Assembly (NCBI RefSeq): GCF_001540865.1
Contig: NC_033635.1
Coordinates: 2,380,916-2,444,915 of the forward strand
From: Ananas comosus
Taxonomy: Eukaryota > Streptophyta > Magnoliopsida > Poales > Bromeliaceae
Direction: 5' to 3'
DNA: 64,000 nucleotides
The position numbers and the translations under genes are program-made. Positions 1 through 11,752 of the stretch are shown here, piece after piece (within the stretch, counting starts at the first letter, position 1; each line of letters starts with the position of its first letter). Under the pieces are notes generated by a model. The model made no database searches. It was given only the letters and a program-made list of their open reading frames with translations, and was not told the origin of the DNA.

Positions 1-21
1 TTGCAGCGAACAAAGACCCAC

Positions 22-234
22 CTTATTGCTCCTTCAGGAAATGCTAATGCCATTGCACTTGGGAAATAGTAATAATAAGCCTGACATGTTAATGCGGTTC
101 TTGTGTGAAGTTCTACATTTCCTCGTTCATCAGATATGAAATAGATCGAGAGCTTAAGAATTCCTGACTCAAAAATTCGCCATGAGATACTTGGTGGTTT
201 TGATATTTCATGAAAATGAACATTTTGGACTGTA
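22..234 (-). CDS. Orphan exon-like coding stretch, unknown protein (partial)
   Basis: On the minus strand one frame stays open for about 70 codons from near 234 down to 22 and has protein-like composition (it includes HFHEISKPPSISWRIFE and TRTALTCQAYYYYFPSAM). A possible splice donor (AG then GTGGGT) lies at 21-22, and acceptor-like TTGAG or TACAG lies near 232-237. It has no ATG of its own, so it would be an internal exon of a gene running off the left edge. A possible upstream exon ending at 854 (ATGCTGATCACC... CAG/GTAATT) would join it in phase, but this is weak because it sits only about 50 bases past the exportin-T stop. I do not recognise the family. It could also be a gene fragment left in the exportin-T 3' flank. 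Confidence 0.35.
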
Positions 235-952
235 CTCAACATTGTAATAAGAACCAACCGTTAATCTTTAATCAATAACTTACCTTCTTACACAAAACAA
301 ATCTCAAGTAGAAAATAGCTAACTGAGATACACCCATACACTAGAACAAGATATTTGAACAGGAAAAGTAACAATTAAAGAAGAATGGAATCGCAATAGA
401 TTTCAAAAATATAAAGAAACCAAACATGGACAAGTGAAAAGAAGTAAACTCTTCATATGTATATGTATCTATGAGCAACACTAGGTTTACAACCCAAAAA
501 ATGGGTGTAATCCTACAACTAGGCCATCTAAAGGCTAAATTTCATACACTAGTCTTATCAACCTTTTTTAAAATTTTTTATACTAGAACACAAAAAGGAC
601 TAGCTCAACCCTAGGATGGAGGATTGTAGGATTCCAACCCCTCTTGTGTTGTAGACTTAGCATTTCTCATGCATCTATACATAAAGCACATGTATATAGG
701 AAGTTTCAAGAGGACGTGAATAGCAGAATGTACCTTGTCATCTCAATGAATACCGTAATCTTTATATACAAAGGAGAACTGCCCTGCAGGAATTGATAAA
801 TTAAGAAAACAAAAGCTTATAAAATGATATGGTATGAAAGAATGAAAAATTACCTGCATGGAACCACCTTGGTGATCAGCATGGTAAATGGGAACAAATT
901 AAAAAATTAACTCCATTTAGTAACACCAAGACTGAAAAGAGATGTCGTGATG
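235..952. other. Exportin-T 3' flank / spacer
   Basis: AT-rich DNA downstream of the exportin-T stop codon. It probably holds the exportin-T 3' UTR next to 952. Apart from the weak exon candidate ending at 854, I see no coding, RNA or repeat structure. Confidence 0.4.
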
Positions 953-3727
953 TTATCTGAAAACTACGCTTCCATTCTGCTGTTGCCGTAAGTCCTCAAT
1001 TAGAGATTGGTAAAATGATCTCAAAGCTTTAATATCATTGCCCTGAAAGAAAAGAGGGTTAGTAATTTTAATGTAAAGTAATTTCAAGCAGAATAAGGAG
1101 AAAAGAACAAGACTAGCTTGTAAAGTAATTTTAATGTACTTAAGCTAAATTTCCTGTATTGTATTTGTTCATTGAGGACCAGTGTCAAAATTACTTCAGG
1201 ATTGAGTTCACTAATTCACTCGAATTACTCACAGCAACTTCCTGTTGCATAACCTATGCAAAGTGTATTTGGACATCAAACAGCTGAGACATTAATGCAG
1301 CCAGATGTAACACATCAGAGAGTGCTATACCTGTAACTTTTGATAGTATTGTTCTGCTAACTCTTGGGGGCAATGAGGTGCTGTGAGATATTTTGACACA
1401 AAATGAATGATGAAATAATCACCAAACTTCTCGTACATGACCTTTTGAGCCACTACAATTTCACCGAAGAGAAGAAGCTATAAAAAAGGAACAGCGAATT
1501 AGTTAGACAACTAATTTATGTAATCAATCATGCAAAGGTCAGTACTATAGTACTAGTTGGATAGAGTCTAAATTTTCAAAATGCTATCAATCAAGGTACT
1601 TCTTACTTCGATGTATCAGAATTCAGCAATTTAGAGAAAGATCAGTATGGCTCTACAAAGTGCATATCCATTTTGAGAACCCTAAAACTAAATTACGTCT
1701 TCAGAAACATTCATTAAATATGTTGACTGTTGCTATCTCCACATATTAAGAGGATATTTTGAGTCGCATCAATTTGTCCACAGTGATCACTAATCAGCAT
1801 TGTGAATATTTGTACTCGTAACATTATCAGCATCATAAATGTTTCTTATTGGTAACATGGCATTGTCATGTTCCGATGATTTTCTGAGGATTTACATTAT
1901 GATGTTTCAAATTCATAAAATTAAGTAGAGTTATTTGTACAATCCTCTCTTTGATGGTCATGGAATGAATACTACTAGAAACTTGGTAGTTCATTAATGA
2001 TAATTTTGTGTTCGAACAAATATGACTTCCTTCAGTAAAGAAGTTTAGTAATGGTAGCTTTTTGTGTTAGGTCAAATATAATTCAATTACCATTTTTATC
2101 TCATAACAGTGATAGCTTTCGTGTTCGGTCAAATATAATTCAATTACCATTGTTATCTCCTAATTGAACCTTATAACAATGAACCTAAGAAGTGACAAGA
2201 ACTCTACGAGGTGACTACGTCTGTAGTTGCTTCTTTTTTTCTTTTTTTTTTTTTGACAAACTTTTTAGCTAATATAGTCCATGGAATTTTAGAAATGCTC
2301 TATTGTCCAATGATTCAATCATAAAAGCCCAAAGTCAACCACTAACACGACTAAACGAATTAATGTTAAGAAATAATATTTATATTTTCAACCACTAAAA
2401 TGACTAAACAACTGCCAAATATAACAAAGGCATATCAAAAACTAAAAAGAAGAAAATAAGTTCCAGTAGACTTGTGAAAAATGCTATTTAGTCATTGCAT
2501 TTGAGTAGTTCACTGGCATCATTACTTCACAACAAAGTGAAGATTGATCGCTGATTCAGTTCATGGTCCACAAATTACTCATCATTAAATAAGCATCAGA
2601 AGACTTGATTACGTAGAGTTAGAGATATACCGTGTTGGCATCACGAAAATCAAATGACTCATCAAGGACACTGTAGAAGCAGCAATTTGGTGCAAATTTA
2701 TCGATCACAAAGCTCCGGAATCCAGGAAGCTGAACAATTGTTGTAACCATTATCAAATATTCAGTTGCTTAGTAGAAATCATCATCATACACGACCTACG
2801 TGTATCCAAAAGAATACCTTATCTTCGCCATTATAATTGGTGCACCAATCTTTAATGAGCCTGACGAAAATTTGCACACATAACTGATTCAAACATGCCA
2901 TAAGCCAAGTGTCAGTGATCATCACGCTATTCTTCAATCACAAAACCACAAAAACTGTGAAATTGTGTCGCATACCTTCCTAAGAAGTATATCTTTGTGA
3001 GTGTATGAGGTATACAAGAGCAATTGCATGATATGTTCCAAGTAATCCCTAGAATTAGGGGAAAGAAAAACTGAAGAGAGATCATGTGTTGCAATAACAT
3101 GAAGAAAAGTATACAATGTCCTCTGCAGTTCTTGCAGCTCACGTATTTCCTACAACTCAGAAAGACATTGAATGAGATGAATGATGATGACCATAAAAAT
3201 TGATGAATAGTTGCCAGAATAAATTTGAATTTATTCTTGGAGAATTGAGGGTTTATTGCAGATTTTTTCTGATTCATGATAAATTGGTAAAAAGAAATTA
3301 AGGCTTCAACAAAGAAAGATCAGAGTCATCAGACAATGTTCCTTGCTTTAATCAGATGATATTAAAAAACAGAAGAAATAACTACATAAGCAAGAATAAA
3401 ATTACAATGACCAAGATCTTGAAGTCATGCTGACAAAGAATAAATGTATCACGATCCAGAAGTCTCCAAAGCTAAGTGCTCCAATATATAAGGACAAGCA
3501 TATTAGTGTTAATAACTAAAGTATTTAACTGTGATATTAATCGTCTGTTCTATTAAGCGGCAGAAGCTACTGAACTAAGATGTCAAAAACACTCTTAGAA
3601 ATAATCATGCTGGGTGGCATAAGTGTGTGCAGAGTCTGTTACTTCAATGAAGAGTGAAGGCGACAACAAGGTGGCTGTAGAGCATTTGAAATCTCACATG
3701 GAAGTGTAAGGAGATTGGGATATGCCA

Positions 3728-3770
<43 letters not shown>

Positions 3771-6700
3771 CACACCACAATAGTCACATGGGAAGTTCTT
3801 GAAAAGTGTTTGCATACAAGTACTTACATATTGACAGTAGTAATTTGGAACCAAGAAAGACAATTTTCCAATTATACCAACTGGTACATATAATATAAGC
3901 ATATAATGATGCATATATGGAAAGTGGGTGTGACTTGCGTGAATAACAGTCCTCACCTCGTTATTGCTCCCAGGACCTGAAGGAAAAGCATCACGAGAAA
4001 GAATATCAAACAATCTGCTTGCAATGGCAGGAAAGATATCCTCTAATATGCCACCAGCAGAAGTGTTGAATTTGCAAATCAATTGATTGATTAGAACGAG
4101 GAAATCCACCATATCTTTTGACTGCAAAATAAAGTGGCTTCAATTAAAAAATAAATAAAAGAAAGAGAAATGTAACAAGAACTGCATGTTATACCCAGAT
4201 AAATGGCAAGAACAACATGACCCAGATGTAACTGAGATAATAGACACAACAGCAGCTACTCAAGGAGAATTACCACTTTCTTTAACAGTAAACTTGATTC
4301 ATCATGCATATATTGGTAAGGTCTATACATATCTTTTTATACTACACTTTTAGCATAGCTCACAAGCTTCGCCATGCTTCCTAAAAGCATGGTGTCGAGC
4401 TCCTATTTCTACAAATCCAAATCAGCTGTTTGAAAAGAGTCATTCCTTTAGATATTCCCCAAATACAGCTTCATGGATCTATTCCTTGCTTTTTTCATAT
4501 CTTTCAATCTTTTCCACTATGACTTACCATCATGCTTTTATGCCTCAAAGTGAAGACATTTTTTGTAGGAGCAAGTAGCTTACTGTTATACACGACTTCT
4601 AACTTTTCATGATTGTGTGACCAGACATCTTATCCATAATTTGTCCAGCTTTCAAGAGATCAAAAATCTAATAACGTTAAGGACCAAGGCCAACTGAGGC
4701 AGAATACTGGTAGCATGGAAACATACAACCAAACTTGCCTAATGCTTCAAGTCAATTAGCTTATATGCCAGAAAAGGTATTTATGTCTTCAACAGACGAA
4801 AACATAAGAATGACAAATCACCTACGCAGTCAATCAATCACTCATTATATAAAAATCACAAGACATAAAGGGATTTAGTGGCCACTAATTAGTTTTGGGA
4901 GTCCAGAGGACATGGTGGAAGAATCTAGGGATAAAATTGGAAAAAGAAATGACGGAAGGAAAACAACCCACCTTGCTCTTTTCAATGTGGCATTGATATA
5001 AATATAGCAGCAACAGATAGATAACAAGAATTGCACAAAATAAAAAGTACCTCATTCTCCACAAGCAACTGCTTTAGTGCGACTGGAAGGCAAGGAAATA
5101 TAGATGTCCCTAAGATTTCAATCATGCGATGAAGAAATGATGTGATCTGCAGGTGTGCAAGTGATAAAAAAAAAATGAAAAGTTACAGCTAAAGCAAATA
5201 AGCTAAAAAGAGATCGGCAGGGAAAAAATATTTTCCTTAATATATACCCCTTTGAAACAATATCACTTTCTTACAGAAGATCTGGCATAATCACAAGTTT
5301 GTTGATGCAAATTTCAAGATCTCAAGTATTATGTATCTTGTACACATCTTTCAGACTTTTGGGTGGGTTTACATGGAGAATTAAAAAAAAAGTAGTCAAA
5401 GAATCCCACTTTTCACTTCCTAAGAGGAATATATGCAACTAAATGTTTTCAAATTGTATATCTGAAAAACAAATTTCGAAAACGAGACAATAGCTGAGAC
5501 ATCACCTTACTTCGTAGAGGCTTGATTGCAGAAAACATTCCAAGAACTTGCAGAACTGCATCCAAGGTCTGAAACTCCAGTAGGAAAAGAATATTTTAGA
5601 TAATTTTAAAATAGAATATAATTATCAAATCCTTCAAGTTCTCATGAAGTTTAACAAGTCTAAAAGATGTTGGGTTCAAAATCACCTCATATATGCCTAA
5701 ATGAGCATTCAAGAACTCACAAGCCAAGCAACCATATGTATTATTAAGTTTTTAAGAAATTAAAAAAAAATAATGATGGCATAACTTGCCTGCTTAAACA
5801 TAATACCAATTGCTGGACGACTACTTGTGACTAGCCGCTCGCTGAAGCCCTAATGCATGAAACAGAAATAAATAAGAATAAAAAGTTTGACCATATCATC
5901 CAATTATAACATCACTTATTCAGAAATATAAATTCCAAGTTATGCTTGAATCATTGAAGACAGGAAGTGACAGTAAAACACTTGCTAAAAGTTGTCAATG
6001 TAATATGTGCAAATTGACTGAGATTTCTGAAAAGCCAATAAAGGAGTAATTTTAACATAACAAAATGGAATTTGCATTGCTTTAAGGCGAAGATCAAACC
6101 TTGCTAAGTGCATTTAATGCAACAATAATCCGCTGAAGTGCGATAGCTTTTGGGGAAGATTCTTCTAGCCCTCGTAGTTTGGCATCTAAGAGAAGTGACT
6201 TGATCTGGGCATTTCAAGCCGAATTTTAATTAATCTTCTGGGAAGGAGGAAAGCTGAAAAGGCAAAAGAGCTTAACAAAAACAACCTCACCTGTTGACAG
6301 AGAGGGTTCAGCAATGCCGCTAAATAATCAGACTGTTTCTCTGGTGACACATCCTCCATACCAATTAATAAACCAATCGCCTGGAATTGCACGGGATAAG
6401 CATGCAATATTTACATCACAACTGGCTCATATAAGTGCAAAATCAATTTACAAACATAAAGAAGTTATACCTCAAATGTCTGGCTTCCATCTTCAGAGCT
6501 GGAGAACTTCAACTCTTTGTTTGTCCAACTTGAACCAAATTGGACTACCGTATCTTGTAGGCTCTGCTAAAGCATAAAATAAACAGCATGAGCCCTATAC
6601 AGACAAAGTAAAAGGTCAACAAAAAAAAAATATGAGGGAGAGGAGTAACCAAGCGGAATACCTGCAGAATGGTATCTAAAAAGGGCACTAGCTTAGATTT

Positions 6701-8367
6701 TAATAGCTTCACAGCTCTCATGAACAGATAACTGGCTCTTCGGCTCACATTGACGTTTGGGTGGTGGACTCCCCTTTCATCGAGAAAGGCGGCCAGTAAA
6801 TGAGGCACGTACTGAGTATTTTCCTGCACAAACTTCATGTACCTTGTAATACTCTCCAAGTAAACTAGAGCTACCACCCGATGAGAATGGCATGAGAACC
6901 GCGCCGATAAAAGCATCGGGACCAACTCGCCAAGCAGCCCAGTTCCTAACCTCATTGCCTCGTCGCTCACCGTCTCACCCAACCGATAGAATAAAGTTAA
7001 TGAAGCCTCCACGTCTTCCACATTCGACTCAGGTGAAGAGAGAGAAGCGACTAACAGGTTTTTTATAAACAACTGAGCCACATCGGGAGCCACCCTGCAT
7101 ATGCTGCGGAAGAGAGCGAGAAAATCCTTGCGGTGTTCGCCCATCTCATCCTCCTCATCCTTCCCGATCTTATCTGGGATGTCAAGATTGGCTCTGTAGG
7201 CCGGATCGTACGATATCTGTGCATGAATCACCTGCAATATCTGACCCAGATAGCCGAGCTGCTTCTCAGCCGGCGACTTCATGGTGGAGACATAATCTGA
7301 GAGGAACTCGACCACATTACACGTATCCACATCCTCGTGGCAGCTTTCCATTACGAAGAACACCGACGGAAAGGATTCCTCCAGTAGGTCTAGCGCGCGG
7401 GCCCCATCGGCGCCCAGCTTCTTGTAGCATTCGAGCACTTCCGCCGCATAGCCGATAACCAAGGCCGAGAGCTTCAGCACCACCTCCGGGTCGGCTGAGA
7501 AGAGGCGGCCTCCGATGCCCAGGCTGCGAAGGAGAGCAAGCTTCATCCGGGGGTCCATCCGCTTGGCGACGACGGCCTGAATGCACCCGGCGGCGGCAGC
7601 TCGTAGAGGGTCGGGGGAGTCGGCGGGGCCAAGGGCGATGTCGAAGAGGAGAGGGAGGAATGTGTCATTGGCAATGAGGGTGATGTCAATCCAGGTGATG
7701 TAGCGGCGTGCGGCATCGAGGGCGGCGGCGGCGGCGGCGGGCTCGGAGGCGCGGTAGAGGGCGGCGGCGTCGAACCAGTGGCGGGCGATCTGGGGGACGC
7801 ACTGGAGGCGCATGGCGTCCTTGACGCGGGCGGCGGCGGCGGCGTCGTCCTGGGAGCGGGGGTAGTCGAGGCTGAGGAGATCGTCGTCGAGGGCGGAGAG
7901 GACGCGGGCGAACATGTCGACGGCGTGCGGGCCCGCGGAAGGGAGGCGGGGGAGGAGGTGGAGGAAGGGCGAGGGCCAGGGATCGGGGTACTCGCGGCGG
8001 ATGAGGGCGGCGAGGGCCTGGGCGAGCTTGTTCTTGAGGAAGGGCGGGGACGAGGCGGGGGGGGGGGGGGGGGGGGGGGGGGCGGACTGNCGAGGAGGGA
8101 GGAGCGGAGGAAGGGGAGGTCGGAGGCGGGGATGGCGGGGTAGCGGAGGGCGACGGCGTCGTGTAGGGTTTGGAGGCACCAGAAGTGGACTGGGGGGAGG
8201 GGGGAGCGGGCGAGGCGGTCGAAGCAGAGCCGGAGCACGGCGGAGGCGTCGGCGGCCGAGCGGGCGCCCTCGCAGTAGGCGAGCGCCTGCGCGCGGAGCG
8301 CCGGGTCGGCGGCGGCGCCGGCGTCGGGGTCGTAGGCGATGAGGATCGCCTTCTCCAGGTCGTCCAT
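953..8367 (-). CDS. PSD: Exportin-T (PAUSED/XPOT), tRNA nuclear export receptor
   Basis: Karyopherin-beta family exportin that carries mature tRNA out of the nucleus with RanGTP; plant orthologue PAUSED. The start MDDLEKAILIAYDP and the segment VHFWCLQTLHDAV match the family N-terminus, and the end (DIKALRSFYQSLIEDLRQQQNG) matches its C-terminus. Thirteen exons read: 6662-8367, 6471-6563, 6291-6380, 6100-6204, 5790-5849, 5506-5568, 5051-5146, 3957-4121, 2976-3149, 2818-2883, 2631-2729, 1331-1477, 953-1042. Exons 2-13 are all multiples of three. Exon 1 is not (1706 nt): the N-terminal frame and the rest of the exon are in different frames on either side of a 26-G run (8057-8082) and an N (8090), most likely an assembly fault rather than a real mutation. 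Intron 5 uses a GC donor. Expected product is about 980 aa, normal for the family. Exon 1 is very GC-rich and the other exons are not. Confidence 0.93.
2050..2160. repeat. Short tandem duplication in exportin-T intron
   Basis: A unit of about 58 bp containing TCAAATATAATTCAATTACC occurs twice head to tail with a few differences, in the intron between exons 1331-1477 and 2631-2729. Confidence 0.7.
3731..3766. repeat. (GA)18 microsatellite
   Basis: Uninterrupted GA dinucleotide run in the exportin-T intron between exons 2976-3149 and 3957-4121. Confidence 0.95.
8057..8090. other. 26-G homopolymer followed by ambiguous base
   Basis: Twenty-six consecutive G (8057-8082), then CGGACTG and an N at 8090, inside exportin-T exon 1. 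The reading frame changes across this stretch, so the true length and sequence are uncertain. It looks like a sequencing or gap-joining artefact in a GC-rich, low-complexity coding region. Confidence 0.85.
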
Positions 8368-9677
8368 GGCGCCCCGGTGACACCCGCAAAACCCTAGAAG
8401 GACGACGACGACGACGACGACGATCGAAGGGACGGGGAAAAACCCTAGACGAGAAACCCTAGAAACCCTAACAAGATTATTAATAAATCTTCTTTATCTA
8501 TATTTTTCGAATATAAATATAAAAACGTCCGCTGCTGAGATCGGTGAGTTATAAGATTTCGCTCGCATTCACGATCGGCCGTGGCGGAGAAGAGATCGGA
8601 GAAGGGAGATGAGCACGTTCTTTTATTTTCTATTTTTTATTTTTATTTTTTTATTTAGATTTGGTTATTTTTTTGATTTGTTAGGAGGCTGCGGATATAT
8701 GAGATAGAAGAAACAGACGACACAATAGGGGAAGAGGGAGGGTTTATAATTTATATATACAGCGGAGGAGGGATTTATATTTATAATTATAATAATAGTT
8801 ATTATATTTAATAATAATTATCTTCAAATTAGCGAGATAAAATTTTGTTATGAGAGTCGGTGCGCTGACGTGTGGGCCCCGCATGTCAGTTTAATCAATC
8901 AATTAGCGATTTAATTAGTGGGCCGAGTAGAGAGATAGGGGAGTGGGGGGACTCTGCATTTGGTGCGTGGGGGTGGGGCACGTGCAGCGAAGCATGTGGC
9001 CACAATTCCCGGGGCTGTAAAACGAACAGAGACTATTTGATAATAACTATCATTTTTTGTTTTTCACAATTTTTATTTATTTATTAAGTTATTTTTATTA
9101 TTTTACTGTTAGAAAGAGTTTGATTTGGGAAGTAATTTATTATTATTATTTTGAGCTGTTTGTTCAATAATTATGATCTTTTCTAAAATTAACTTCAAGT
9201 TTCTGCCTGAAGAGTGCATAACCGCACCAAAATAAAGGCATAAACTAGAATGTCAATTTCGAATTGATATTCAAATTTGTTTCCAAATTTGTTTGAGAAA
9301 ATTCAAATTCATTAATCTAACCCAAATTTTAATCAGTTGCTCACCTACTCCGACCTGATTCGATCCGGTTCAGATTGGCCCAGCCCGTATACGGCCCAAC
9401 CAACACGCAAACGGGTTTACGCGTAGTTGTAATTGATTGGGCTTAGCCCATACAATTCTAAGATGGTCCAGCATATAAATTTTCTGGTGGGCCGGAACCG
9501 GCCTAAACCAGAAAAGCAACTAACCGTATCCGATCCGTTGAATCTCAATCGCACGGCCACTGTTCATCCCTTCTCCCTATAAAACGAGCTCCAGCGCTAG
9601 GGCTTCTCCTATCCCGCCCCATTTCATCTTCCTCCTCTCCCCCTCCGCCAAAAACCCTAACCCTAGGCGCGCGAGCG

Positions 9678-9713
<36 letters not shown>
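8368..9713. promoter_or_regulatory. Divergent promoter region between exportin-T and RPL27A
   Basis: A 1.3-kb spacer between head-to-head genes. The exportin-T side has a cluster of AAACCCTA motifs (8388-8471) and a CGA trinucleotide run (8400-8425). The L27a side has TGGGCC/GGCCCA-type site II motifs (about 9376, 9393, 9440, 9487), a TATAAAA at 9578-9584, a telobox (AAAACCCTAACCCTAGG, 9651-9667) and a (GA)16 leader at 9681-9712. Telobox plus site II is the known signature of plant ribosomal-protein promoters. The middle, 8500-9350, is AT-rich with no other feature seen. Confidence 0.7.
9681..9712 (+). repeat. (GA)16 microsatellite in RPL27A leader
   Basis: GA run ending two bases before the RPL27A ATG at 9714, so it lies in the 5' UTR. 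GA/CT-rich leaders are common in plant ribosomal-protein genes. Confidence 0.9.
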
Positions 9714-9714
<1 letters not shown>

Positions 9715-9821
9715 TGACGACCCGCTTCAAGAAGAACCGGAAAAAGCGCGGGCACGTGAGCGCGGGGCACGGGCGCATCGGCAAGCACCGCAAGCATCCC
9801 GGGGGCCGCGGTAACGCCGGT

Positions 9822-9859
<38 letters not shown>

Positions 9860-10160
9860 CCCCGGCTACTTCGGCAAGGTCGGGATGCGCTACTTCCACC
9901 GCCTCCGCAACAAGTTCCACTGCCCCGTCGTCAACGTCGAGCGCCTCTGGTCCCTCGTCCCCGACGACGCCAAGTCCAAGGCCGCGGCCTCCGACGGCGC
10001 CGCCCCCGTCGTCGACGTCACGCAGTTCGGGTACTTCAAGGTGCTCGGCAAGGGCGCTCTTCCCTCCAATCGCCCCGTCGTCGTCAAGGCCAAGCTCATC
10101 TCCAAGATCGCCGAGAAGAAGATCAAGGCCGCGGGCGGCGCCGTCGTCCTCACCGCCTGA
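9714..10160 (+). CDS. RPL27A: 60S ribosomal protein L27a (uL15 family)
   Basis: Cytosolic large-subunit ribosomal protein. An intronless 148-residue frame begins [18 protein letters not shown] and continues [19 protein letters not shown], the highly conserved basic, glycine-rich N-terminus of eukaryotic L27a. [20 protein letters not shown] and [20 protein letters not shown] follow as expected. The length equals the family norm. The start is fixed by family alignment and lies directly after the GA-rich leader. Codon use is strongly GC-biased. The upstream TATA box, telobox and site II elements fit co-regulation with other ribosomal-protein genes. I see no defect. Confidence 0.97.
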
Positions 10161-11752
10161 TCTCACCTCGATCCGTCCAGATCTAGATCCGGTAAATTAG
10201 GTTTTTTAATTTGATGCTCGGTTATGCTTCATTTGATCTCGATCATGTGGACTCTCTTTTTGGTTGTCGAACGACTATTTTTTGAATCGATCAGCTTAAA
10301 ATTCGGATTCTGTCGTCAATTATTTACTCGAAGATAGGTTTTAGTTTGAATTAGTTTGTGCTTTATGATATTTGCTATCGTTTTTTTTTTGGCATGGAAT
10401 ACTATTATTTGTGTTCTACATATTATCATGCTCTGAATTACTAATCCCAGACGTGGTTCTCTGCACGGAGGTTCGCTTTTATGATGTGGGGAAACATCTT
10501 AAAGAAATGATAAGATACAATAAGCTGGTGAATTTCAACTTCTCGCATCTCACCCCTCAATATTACAATGTTTAGAAATTGAGGGATTTGATAAATTTTT
10601 CGGGACCACGAAGAATACAATACATTTCCTTTAAGGATGTAGGCTACTTCATATTGGGTATATTTTAGTAGTTATTACTTAGCAGTTTATTGATTATCTC
10701 TTTGTTTATCTGGGACATTTGGATCCCGCACCACGTGCTCCGAACTTGGTTGGTCGGCAAAAGCCGGACTTAAACCAAGTGCGCTGAGAGGAAGTCTCTG
10801 AGTTCTTGTACGGCGCTGGTCGGGTGCAAAGTCGAATTTGTGAGAGTCGCAACTTTCGTGTGCTCAACTAAAGGCATACAAACATGCCCTTCACTTGTTG
10901 TTTACAGCAGAAGTTGAAAGTAAGTAGGGGTGGCTTCTCATGTACATTCATGGTTACGGTGAAGGCAGTCTTTGCTTATGTTATCTTCGAAGAGTCTCTT
11001 CTTTGCTTCATCTCTGTGTTTTCGTTTCATGTTTTTGTTAGTTATAATCATAAATGTGTGTGCGGAAAATCACTTTGTTCGTTCATTCGGAAGTTATTGT
11101 TTGTATTCTTTCTGATGACGACCGATTGCTTCTCTCCTATCCTGCTACTTAAAGTAGTTCAGTTTCTCCAATCCTGCTACTTATAGTAGTTCAGTTTTCT
11201 ACTTGATATTATGAACAGAACGCAGTGTCTTAGTGAAGCAATCGTATCAATAATGCTCAGAGCTATTCAAAGTGTTTTACTTTGAGTCGTAGTATTAGAG
11301 CAAAACGTAGCATCCCAACATCCAAACTTTACAACATCGATTGATGCTCGTCTGTCGTATACTTCAATATATTCCAAGCTTTTCGATGTGCCAATGTGCC
11401 TATCAGATCGAAATCAATCGTTTCCATCATCAGCCTATGCTAAGGGCTCTGTTGCTTATTCGGTCGGGTCCCAAAATGGTGTTTTCTGATCCCCAGTGAT
11501 TTCTCTGTATAAATTTTCTGACATGCCACCTTAGAAGAGTAACACATTTGATGAATAGCATGGCAAAACGGGGAGTCTGTGCTTCAGTAGTTTTAATGAA
11601 AATGTCTTATATCGTCATCCAACAGCTTTATCGCCATCGGCAACGGATGGACCCAAAGTTTGTCATCTTGAGACGGTGTATCGTTGCATAGATATGTTCC
11701 ACAAAAAATTGGCCCAACATCCAGTTAATGGTTTTAAAATTTAATCTCGCAA
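10161..11752. other. Convergent spacer between RPL27A and PPR gene
   Basis: 3' flanks of two converging genes. It holds the RPL27A 3' UTR and AT-rich DNA. A short tandem pair (unit containing ATCCTGCTACTTA, about 34 bp) lies at 11135-11192. No gene or RNA is recognised. Confidence 0.5.

Noticed and set aside
2927..3277. Minus-strand ORFs longer than the exportin-T exon at 2976-3149
   Set aside because: Only the part between splice sites matches the family (ELQRTLYTFLHVIATHDL); the extensions and the other frame are intronic read-through.
7778..8397. Several plus-strand GC-rich ORFs opposite exportin-T exon 1
   Set aside because: They are antisense shadows of a GC-rich, stop-poor coding exon and code only low-complexity G/R/E-rich sequence.
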